The translations under genes were made by a program, and so were the position numbers. A model generated the notes under the pieces. The model was given only the letters and a program-made list of their open reading frames with translations, made no database searches and was not told the DNA's origin. This document shows, piece after piece, positions 50,392 to 57,450 of a stretch of 64,000 bases of DNA (position 1 is its first letter; every line of letters starts with the position of its first letter). The stretch is from Paenibacillus polysaccharolyticus (lineage in GTDB: Bacteria; Bacillota; Bacilli; Paenibacillales; Paenibacillaceae), in contig NZ_FMVM01000016.1 of NCBI RefSeq assembly GCF_900102085.1, positions 62,001 to 126,000 on the forward strand, in the 5' to 3' direction.

Positions 50392-51006
50392 ATGCACATC
50401 GCATTTTATCCATTCTGGGCTGCCAGAACACTGCTCTCACTTATACAAGTGATCTCAATCACAACCTTGACCTGCCTGATCTACAGACAAACGGAATCAA
50501 TTGGATATGCACTGCTACTCCTGTGCGTTTACCTGCTAGCTTATGCGGCAGCAAAATTCACATTCCATAAGTTGATGAAACACTGTATATTTTCGAGACT
50601 CCTGATCGGTATTCCTGTGACCAAAACATTGTTGCTCATCGGCATCGCGTCTTCTCTTCCCTACCTGAGATTACATACTGCAGTTATGTTTATGGGGGCT
50701 ACACTTCTCGCTGTAGTCAACTGCTGGGAAGCCTTGGTTCTGAAGAAACTCCAGTCAAGACTGATGAGAGGCGAAGATATAGCTAAGGCGAGTAGCCTGC
50801 TCTCATTTTCAAATTATACGGTAGCTGGTATTGGACTCGTCATGACCATCATCGCGATCCTATATTTAGGGCGGGCGCAGGTACTTTGGGCGGCTGTGGC
50901 CCTTTCACTCGCTGCACTCGCTCTTATCGTGACCGTCCATCGCTTAACTCATAAACTCTCCAGTACTTCGATAAGTCTGGATATTAGACGACCCTTGCAT
51001 AAATAA
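50392..51006 (+). CDS. Half-size MFS-like membrane protein
   Basis: 204 aa, six hydrophobic segments (PFWAARTLLSLIQVISI, YALLLLCVYLLAYAAAKF, TKTLLLIGIASSLPYL and others). The organisation resembles one half of an MFS transporter (N-terminal six helices) without the second half. AAAGGA precedes ATG. It could be a stand-alone six-TM protein or a truncated transporter; downstream is a normal terminator, so no remnant second half is visible. Confidence 0.6.
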   Translation: MHIAFYPFWAARTLLSLIQVISITTLTCLIYRQTESIGYALLLLCVYLLAYAAAKFTFHKLMKHCIFSRLLIGIPVTKTLLLIGIASSLPYLRLHTAVMFMGATLLAVVNCWEALVLKKLQSRLMRGEDIAKASSLLSFSNYTVAGIGLVMTIIAILYLGRAQVLWAAVALSLAALALIVTVHRLTHKLSSTSISLDIRRPLHK

Positions 51007-51040
51007 AAAAAAGACGAGCATGGTCAAAACTGCTCGTCTT
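51004..51040 (-). terminator. Intrinsic terminator after the DUF1904 gene
   Basis: AAGACGAGCA/TGCTCGTCTT stem with a 10-nt loop, then TTTTTTTT on the minus strand. Confidence 0.85.
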
Positions 51041-51121
51041 AGGTTACCAGGCTGCTTCTCTTTCGAGCAGCTTATTCGTTTTTCTTTTTCCGAAATGGCT
51101 CCTGAACTTCTCACCCGCCGT

Positions 51122-51451
51122 CTAATCCAATCGGTAATCTGTTAGCGGCTTGCCTTTCTTATAATACAAATTGGGGGACAATATATTGAAAAAAATATGC
51201 ACATCCGGCAGTTCAGCCTTCTCTAGAATAGACTGCATGGATGCTGCAATTCGATCATGTATCTCCTGATCACGCTGAAACATCAAAATCTCTATGGATG
51301 CCGGGGAAGGTGTTAAAGCTTGTACATCATGACGTTCTGCTTTCATTCGTTCCTGCGGAATATGAGTGATTAAGGCCATTTGTTCGGTAATTTGAGGCAC
51401 AACTTCCTCCAGCTCTGAACCCGTAAATCCTTTAAATCGTATAAACGGCAT
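51122..51451 (-). CDS. DUF1904 family protein
   Basis: 109 aa with the tautomerase-like DUF1904 pattern: short N-terminal MPFIRFKGF with Pro2, VVPQITEQMALITHIPQE, then IEILMFQRDQEIHDRIAASM and VHIFFNILSP with LYYKKGKPL. The N-terminal Pro resembles that of 4-oxalocrotonate tautomerases, but function is unproven. Single gene. Confidence 0.85.
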   Translation of the reverse strand: MPFIRFKGFTGSELEEVVPQITEQMALITHIPQERMKAERHDVQALTPSPASIEILMFQRDQEIHDRIAASMQSILEKAELPDVHIFFNILSPNLYYKKGKPLTDYRLD

Positions 51452-51554
51452 TGCGATCCCTTCAATCTCTGTTAGTAGTCTCCTTATGTGATTTTAAGCA
51501 CATTGTTTTCACTTGTCAAATATCCTTGACGTCTTATTGGCTGTAAAACAAGAG

Positions 51555-51582
51555 CAAAGCCCCACCAAAGTCTTGGTGGAGC
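51555..51582 (-). terminator. Intrinsic terminator after the second YjcZ gene
   Basis: CTCCACCA/TGGTGGGG hairpin with a 6-nt loop, followed by CTTTGCTCTT on the minus strand; the T-run is weak. Confidence 0.6.
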
Positions 51583-51608
51583 TGATGCATGTGCGTCTGA
51601 CCGTTATC

Positions 51609-51731
51609 TTACAGCCAGAAAGATTTGGTGATGATGACGAGCAAAATGAAGAGAACAAGGATCGCGCTAGTCGAAGTCCACGCTCCGCCAAATCCACCAA
51701 CATTGCCACAACCGTATCCAACATGACTCAT
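51609..51731 (-). CDS. YjcZ-family sporulation mini-protein
   Basis: 40 aa: glycine/Cys head (GYGCGNVGGFGGAW) and a helix (AILVLFILLVIITKSFWL). Close paralogue of the protein at 37346-37474. AAGGAGG precedes the ATG. Its gene is followed by a hairpin at 51555. Confidence 0.85.
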   Translation of the reverse strand: MSHVGYGCGNVGGFGGAWTSTSAILVLFILLVIITKSFWL

Positions 51732-52000
51732 TTGATTGGCCTCCTTTGAATTTCAAGGTATGCCATAACATATGCGTATTATCCCCAAGTGACAGGGCAA
51801 ATGACCAAGTCTAATCGCCCAATCCTCCATAGAGCCTGACTGCCCGTCATAGGCGATCATTCCTGCTGGGCTATGTGTTGTAGGTTACATAAAAACAAAA
51901 GCCGAATCAGCCCCCTTCACTTCAGGTATTACTTAAAATTGGAATTAATTCCTTTTTATCATACGTCAACGATTGAAGGAGGGTTTCATTTTAACGTCAT

Positions 52001-53605
52001 TCAATTCATATGCTGGTTGTGATCCAGAGATCCCTCTAAACCGTCCAGAAGTGCCGCCGCCTCTTCATGGTTCGGATCTATTTGAATTACACGGCGAGCG
52101 TAGACAAGTGCCTCCTGTTCCAGTTCCAACTCATAACAACACACAGCCAGATCATACAATACCGTTATGTGTTGTGCATCAGATTCAGCAGTCAGTGCGT
52201 CAGGGTCACCAGTCAGCAATTCCTCCAGGAACATTTTAGCCTCTTCATACATAAACATCTCCAATAGTAACTGACCTGATATGAGCGCAACCTGATTCCG
52301 GTGTTCCATTGCATAATAGGACGACCACATCCGTTTGATGCCAAATTGAAGGTCGAACATCTCCTCATCGCTCGCATCGTCCAAAAGCTCCTTGAACCGG
52401 GGGAATGAAACCATCAGAAACTCGGCATCGTACCCACCCAATCGCCAGAAAGCCAGAAGTTGTCTGAGATTCATCTGTTCCACTTTAAGGTCTGCCCATT
52501 CTTTTAGACTAAAGAAATCATCTGGACCAAATCGTTCAACAAAGCGATGATAAGCCAGCCTTGTATTCACATAACGGTTTGGCTCCTCTAGCATTAAAAT
52601 CATCCCAACGTTCAGATCCTTATAATGATGTGCCGTAAAATACGTAGAAGCACCCTGCTGTTCCATTACGGCCTTTATCGCATGATAATTAGCTGAGAGC
52701 GAGAAACTGCCATGAAACGCGAATTCAGGCGGCTCTGCATATTTCCAGTAATCCAGCCGATGATCCCCTTTATCCGCCGTAATTAACACATAACCTGACC
52801 GGGAAAGCTTGCTTAATCGTTCGAGACATCCTAGTCCTGTGGAGGGAAGCAGAATATGCGAATCCTCTAGCTCAGCACGGTACAGCGAAATCAGCTCGGC
52901 GTATGGGTAGGTCTCTTCCATATACTCGGGTGCGGGACGATAGTTATATTTCAGTGTCATATTTTCCAGGATCTCGGCAGGGTTCTGTTCAACTGCATGC
53001 TGTGGAAGTTCTACAAGCAGATCACACTCAAACACTTGCCCCTCCCCAATGTAAATCAAGTCCTGCGGAATGCTATCAAAGAAGTAATTGGCAATGAGTA
53101 GCAGCGGTTGTTGTAGATCCCCTTGCCTTATTGTTTTTTCGGAAATAACCAGATTCAACGCTGTATCGCGCACCGCATCAAAACGTGCAAAATCCAGTAC
53201 TCCCTGCTCTATGTATGTTTGCATCGAAGGATGCTCTTTCCAGGCAATCACATTCTCCATAGCCAGGTCTGTCATCACATAACGGAAAGGCGGTAGCTCC
53301 ATACCCGCAATTTCCTTCAAAGCACACAGCTTGTTGAGCACCTGGTGAGCCAGTCTTCCTGCTCCTGCACCAAGTTCAACGATGGTAACCATCTCATGCT
53401 GTTCACCTTTGAGCATCAGATCCTGTAAAAAGCTGAAAATCATTTCAGCATAGGCTGTTGCAATGAATGGATTGCTCGTAATATACTGTGGCACCTGGTG
53501 ATTCTCCCAAGCTTCCAATCCCATCTGTTCATAATAAGCTCTCTGCCAATCCCAAACCGGCGCTTCACTAAACCGGACATACCGGCCTTCGTTCTTCATC
53601 ATCAC
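52001..53605 (-). CDS. SAM-dependent methyltransferase with C-terminal TPR region
   Basis: 534 aa cytoplasmic protein. Residues 30-200 form a MidA-like (DUF185) class I methyltransferase: YITSNPFIATAYAEMI, then VTIVELGAGAGRLAHQVL for SAM. The later part (residues 330-534) holds helical TPR-like repeats (VLYDLAVCCYELELEQEAL, YARRVIQIDPNHEEAA). Substrate unknown. The ribosome site is weak, and the frame begins GTG ATG ATG, so the exact start is uncertain. Confidence 0.78.
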   Translation of the reverse strand: MMMKNEGRYVRFSEAPVWDWQRAYYEQMGLEAWENHQVPQYITSNPFIATAYAEMIFSFLQDLMLKGEQHEMVTIVELGAGAGRLAHQVLNKLCALKEIAGMELPPFRYVMTDLAMENVIAWKEHPSMQTYIEQGVLDFARFDAVRDTALNLVISEKTIRQGDLQQPLLLIANYFFDSIPQDLIYIGEGQVFECDLLVELPQHAVEQNPAEILENMTLKYNYRPAPEYMEETYPYAELISLYRAELEDSHILLPSTGLGCLERLSKLSRSGYVLITADKGDHRLDYWKYAEPPEFAFHGSFSLSANYHAIKAVMEQQGASTYFTAHHYKDLNVGMILMLEEPNRYVNTRLAYHRFVERFGPDDFFSLKEWADLKVEQMNLRQLLAFWRLGGYDAEFLMVSFPRFKELLDDASDEEMFDLQFGIKRMWSSYYAMEHRNQVALISGQLLLEMFMYEEAKMFLEELLTGDPDALTAESDAQHITVLYDLAVCCYELELEQEALVYARRVIQIDPNHEEAAALLDGLEGSLDHNQHMN

Positions 53606-53756
53606 TTATATCAAACTCGCTTTCTATCTATTTATTAGGACCAAGTCATCTAATTCTATGAAGAAAAACAATTATATCATATCCTTCTTATTTTACTTTC
53701 TATACTCTATTTATTCTTTCCCGAATACAGAGCGTCATTCCTTTCTACCCTCTCTA

Positions 53757-53787
53757 CAAAAAAAGCCTGCTCCGCATGGAAACAGGC
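53757..53787 (-). terminator. Intrinsic terminator
   Basis: GCCTG/CAGGC stem with a 13-nt loop, then TTTTTTT on the minus strand, 90 bp past the 53878 gene stop. Confidence 0.65.
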
Positions 53788-53877
53788 ACAACGCCAAATA
53801 AAATTGAAATCCATAAACTTCGTAGCAAATCAAAAAAGATTGGATTCGCATTTATATTTCTTACAAGCGAGTAACCA

Positions 53878-54303
53878 TTAGTCAGAGTACAAGACACCGT
53901 CAAAGTTCTCTGGACCTACACGAACAGTACCCAGCAAGTTACTGCTGACAAACGCAGTGTACGTTAATTGCGGTGTAATTGGCGGATTGAAATCGTCAGC
54001 AGAGAATGTGATGACTTGTGGTGCCAGAACACTCAAGTTAAATGTGGATGTAGCCGAATAGATGACAGGATCAGTTGAGACAGTTCCCCGAACGATCGTA
54101 ATGGTTATACCGGCAAGTGCCAAAGGAAGCTGCACAGTTACGGTGCCTTTGAATTGAACCCGTGGATTCGCACCGATACCAGCTGTTGTCACCAATCCAA
54201 TCTGTCCAAACAACTGTGGTGTGTTAATGACGAGAATCGGGATAGCGATGGAGTTAGCCAAACTCGCATTTTGCGAGGTTCTTGCATCAATTAATTGAGT
54301 CAT
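53878..54303 (-). CDS. Beta-rich hypothetical protein, possibly spore- or surface-associated
   Basis: 141 aa with no signal peptide, Thr/Val/Ile-rich and repetitive in strand pattern (PRVQFKGTVTVQLPLALAGI, TITIVRGTVSTDPVIYSA, SVLAPQVITFSADDFNPP). Low in charge. Such leaderless all-beta proteins often occur in spore or exosporium layers, but no motif proves it. AGGAGG sits before the ATG. Terminator at 53757. Confidence 0.6.
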   Translation of the reverse strand: MTQLIDARTSQNASLANSIAIPILVINTPQLFGQIGLVTTAGIGANPRVQFKGTVTVQLPLALAGITITIVRGTVSTDPVIYSATSTFNLSVLAPQVITFSADDFNPPITPQLTYTAFVSSNLLGTVRVGPENFDGVLYSD

Positions 54304-54489
54304 GAAATCTACCTCCTATAGGTGGAATTGAGATAGTATATGCGAGAATGATCATCTGGCATGGACATCCATCCCGTCATTGAAAAAAAGTCGTATAAAA
54401 CCCAATAAAAAGGTAGAATCGTACCGTTTTTATTCCTTAGCTAAACTATACGTCGTTCCCATCTATGAAAATAGAAGTCTATGAAAACA

Positions 54490-54516
54490 GAAAAAAACCC
54501 TTGCATCGCAAGGGTT
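54490..54516 (-). terminator. Terminator of the tRNA-Ile2/fMet unit
   Basis: AACCCTTGC/GCAAGGGTT stem with a 3-nt loop, then TTTTTTT on the minus strand. Confidence 0.88.
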
Positions 54517-54524
54517 CTAAAATA

Positions 54525-54598
54525 TGGGCCCTACAGGACTCGAACCTGTGACCAATCGGTTATGAGCCGACCGCTCTAACCAACTGAGCTAAGGGCCC
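54525..54598 (-). tRNA. tRNA-Ile2 (anticodon CAT, lysidine type)
   Basis: Acceptor GGGCCCT with its complement AGGGCCC, D-arm GCTCAGTTGGTTAGAGC, anticodon stem GTCGG/CCGAT with loop CTCATAA. Body matches Bacillus tRNA-Ile(CAT), whose C34 becomes lysidine to read AUA, not the elongator Met tRNA. No CCA is encoded. Confidence 0.85.
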
Positions 54599-54656
54599 TG
54601 AACAAATAATATATAACAGTGTAGATGGTCGCTGTAAACCATCCAGTAAAGCTATA

Positions 54657-54730
<74 letters not shown>

Positions 54731-54799
54731 TCGTTAAAATTAATAAACAGCGACTTAATTAATATACACTATTACTCCATCATAAGTCAAGGGGTAATC

Positions 54800-54964
54800 T
54801 TAGGGAATAAATCGCACACCATACCGACCTTTACGTGAACGATACACTTCAACTTCTTCAGGCTCATTGTGTCCGTAAATCCAGCCATCCTGCTCCAGTC
54901 TTTTTGCCAGGCAACCTGCTTGAAATTTCGTTGCATACAGCTTGCTGAAATATATCCATTTCAT
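54800..54964 (-). CDS. 54-aa hypothetical protein
   Basis: Starts MKWIYFSKLYATKFQAGCLA, then EPEEVEVYRSRKGRYGVRFIP. GGAAAGGA precedes the ATG by 8 nt, which supports expression; the frame is open 9 codons further up. Aromatic and basic, soluble; no family recognised. Confidence 0.6.
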   Translation of the reverse strand: MKWIYFSKLYATKFQAGCLAKRLEQDGWIYGHNEPEEVEVYRSRKGRYGVRFIP

Positions 54965-55026
54965 CCTGCTCGTCCTTTCCAAAGGGTTCATATACTGCTG
55001 TTAATTGTAGAATACCCCAAATTCGT

Positions 55027-55073
55027 AAAAATAGCCGCCAGAGATGATAAAATCTCCAGCGGCCATTTTTTTG
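55027..55073. terminator. Bidirectional intrinsic terminator after the SBP gene
   Basis: GCCGC...GAGAT and ATCTC...GCGGC stem with an AT-rich loop; T-runs on both strands. It ends the five-gene ABC operon. Confidence 0.8.
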
Positions 55074-55111
55074 TAAAGACGAAGATTACTTGGATGTTAC
55101 TGGTGCATAAC

Positions 55112-56563
55112 TTATTGGAATGTTGCTTTAGGATCTTTTTTCAACTTCGCAAGCATCTCATTCCCTTTGGCTGCCCATTCACCCAGTGCTTCTTTTGGTG
55201 TCTTTTTATTTTCTAACACTTGATTAAAATACTCCATACCTTTGTCACTTACCTGCCACAGTCCAGGCATTTTCTGATACATTTTATCCAGATTCGTGTT
55301 GGTTGGCGGCACCGGCTTCAACGTGTAGAACGCCTGAATATTGTAATCAAGTCCGTCTTTTGGTTTAATGAAGCTTTTCCGGGATACCAATTCATAGCTG
55401 CTACGTGCCTTGATCTTAGCCCAATCCTCGCTATTCATATACTTGATCAGTTCCCAGGCATCATCCGGGTTCTGAGCGGAGCTGTTGATTGCCATCAAAC
55501 TGCTAAGATAGATGTTGCCTCCGACCTCAGGAGCTTCTGGATGAACGGGAGGTGTAACTACATCCCAATCTATTTTCGTAAAATCTTTCATTTTATCTGC
55601 ATTTTTATTCGCATCAATTAATTGATTGATGTAATTGTAATCCCCGATCGCCATTGCTGTTTTGCCACTAAGGAACAAGTCGCCCTGAACAGGATTGTAA
55701 CGTCCTTCTGTTTGCTGATCTTGTGGCTCGTCACCTTTCGGGATGACTTTATCAATCGCCAGCTTGCTGACCGTACTCCACACTTTCTCCCATTGCGGAG
55801 AATCTACGGTCATCTTTTCTGCCTTGTCGTCAAAGACTTTCAACTGCAGCGAATTATAATACTGTTGCATAGAGTAGTACGGAGAGCCGCCGTTATATGT
55901 GCTGAACGACATTCCGAAGACATGATCTTTACCTTCGCCTTTAGTAAGGCGAGTCGCCAGATTAAAGATATCGTCCCACGTCATGTTGTCCGTTGGTGGT
56001 TCAACACCCGCTTTTTCAAACATTCCCTTGTTATAAAACAGAGCAGAAGAAGAGAAGGTTGGTGTCAGCGCATAGATGTTCTGGTCACCCAGATCTTTGA
56101 TCCCTTCAAGCACACTTGGCACAATGTCGCTGGTGTCAAATTTGTCTTCCTGCATTAACGGATCAAGTTGCTTAACCATGTTCTCCTGAATCAACGACTT
56201 GATCGTAGCCGTATCTGCTACAACGACATCCACCGGATTATCTCCTGTCATAATTTTCTTCAAACTCTCCATGGTATCTGGCATTTCGTTTGCTTGTTCG
56301 GAATTCCCAAAGCCATACATACTGCCCTGATCAACCGCAGGCACGATTTCTACCGTGACATTTTTGTGTGTGAGTTCGAAAGCATCCGTAAATTGCTGAC
56401 GGAAATAGCTGTCATCCTGTCCTCCCCAGAGTGTCGCTACACGCAGCACACGCTGTTCATTATCTGTATTCTCACTCGCTGTACATCCTGCGATAAGTGG
56501 CAATGCCAGTGTTGCTGTTGCCATGATGGCCAGCACACGTTTTCCCCACAACCTGTTTTTCAT
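55112..56563 (-). CDS. Extracellular solute-binding lipoprotein (sugar-type)
   Basis: 483 aa. Lipobox LIAGC (Cys27) anchors it outside the membrane. The body is the type-2 periplasmic-binding fold of the MalE/UgpB family: RVLRVATLWGGQDD, VEIVPAVDQ, DVVVADTATIKSLI, LTPTFSSSALFYNKGMFEKAG and the Trp/Tyr-rich hinge NIYLSSLMAIN. It is the last gene of the exporter-like operon, which is unusual: no matching MalF/MalG permeases are present. Binding partner unknown. Confidence 0.92.
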   Translation of the reverse strand: MKNRLWGKRVLAIMATATLALPLIAGCTASENTDNEQRVLRVATLWGGQDDSYFRQQFTDAFELTHKNVTVEIVPAVDQGSMYGFGNSEQANEMPDTMESLKKIMTGDNPVDVVVADTATIKSLIQENMVKQLDPLMQEDKFDTSDIVPSVLEGIKDLGDQNIYALTPTFSSSALFYNKGMFEKAGVEPPTDNMTWDDIFNLATRLTKGEGKDHVFGMSFSTYNGGSPYYSMQQYYNSLQLKVFDDKAEKMTVDSPQWEKVWSTVSKLAIDKVIPKGDEPQDQQTEGRYNPVQGDLFLSGKTAMAIGDYNYINQLIDANKNADKMKDFTKIDWDVVTPPVHPEAPEVGGNIYLSSLMAINSSAQNPDDAWELIKYMNSEDWAKIKARSSYELVSRKSFIKPKDGLDYNIQAFYTLKPVPPTNTNLDKMYQKMPGLWQVSDKGMEYFNQVLENKKTPKEALGEWAAKGNEMLAKLKKDPKATFQ

Positions 56564-56584
56564 CTCCCAGTTCCCCCTCTTAAA

Positions 56585-57448
56585 TTATCTTGGCGGTGTA
56601 ATAACAATACGTTCACCGTCAAACTCCAATGTCGCTCGGCTATCAATGGACAAGGCTTCCAGATACTCTTTTGGCACCTGAAGCCGCCCCGCACGATCAA
56701 TAATGACAAAAGCTTCATGAACGTCAGGCGCGCCTGCTTCAGACAGCCCCTGATCGTCATCCAGATTCGGATTGCGTTTCACAAATTCAGTACTGGTCAG
56801 GCCATCCCGAATCGCAACGATCCGATCAACCTTGCCAGCAAGCGTCAAGTCATGGGTAACAATGACAATGGTGACGCCAAGTTCCTTATTCATTTTGCGA
56901 AAAATGTTCATGATTGTATCACACGTCTCGGAATCGACGGAACCTGTAGGCTCATCCGCCAGCAAAATTTTCGGCCGATTGGACAAGGAGATCGCAATCG
57001 CTACACGCTGCTGCTCCCCGCCCGACAGTTGATGCAGTTTGTTATGCATACGATCCTTCAGACCAACCCATTCAAGTAACTGCATAGCGTACTTACGATC
57101 ACGTTTGCCACCCAAAATCATCGGTGTTTCCACATTTTCCAGTGCGGTGAGATAGGGCAGCAGATTACGACCGTTATTTTGCCAGATGAATCCAACCGTG
57201 TGACGTTTGTATTCCACGAGTTGAGCATCCGTCATTTTAAGCAGATCCCAGTCCCCAACCACCGCCGTGCCAGCGGTAGGGCGGTCCAGGCCGCCAAGGA
57301 TGTTAAGCAGCGTTGATTTACCACTACCGCTGTTGCCAATGATCGCCATCATTTCGCCTTGATTGACGGTCAGATTGAGACCTTGAAGGGCAACGACTTC
57401 CACATCGCTGGATTTAAAAATTTTGACAAGTCCTTCGCATTGGATCAC
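56585..57448 (-). CDS. MacB/LolD-type ABC ATPase with C-terminal AbrB-like domain
   Basis: 287 aa. Residues 1-225 form the ATPase: Walker A GNSGSGKST, signature LSGGEQQRVA, Walker B ILLADEPTGSVD, H-loop VTHD. Residues ~245-287 (FVIIDRAGRLQVPKEYLE, ATLEFDGERIVI) match the swapped-hairpin AbrB/SpoVT type, normally a DNA-binding module. Here it follows an Asp-rich linker (NLDDDQG). Pairs with the FtsX permease encoded 2 bp upstream. Confidence 0.88.
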   Translation of the reverse strand: MIQCEGLVKIFKSSDVEVVALQGLNLTVNQGEMMAIIGNSGSGKSTLLNILGGLDRPTAGTAVVGDWDLLKMTDAQLVEYKRHTVGFIWQNNGRNLLPYLTALENVETPMILGGKRDRKYAMQLLEWVGLKDRMHNKLHQLSGGEQQRVAIAISLSNRPKILLADEPTGSVDSETCDTIMNIFRKMNKELGVTIVIVTHDLTLAGKVDRIVAIRDGLTSTEFVKRNPNLDDDQGLSEAGAPDVHEAFVIIDRAGRLQVPKEYLEALSIDSRATLEFDGERIVITPPR

Positions 57449-57450
57449 GT

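Noticed and set aside
55622-57079. Two long plus-strand ORFs (178 and 303 aa)
   Set aside because: Antisense to the solute-binding protein and ATPase genes; no family motifs and unnatural composition.
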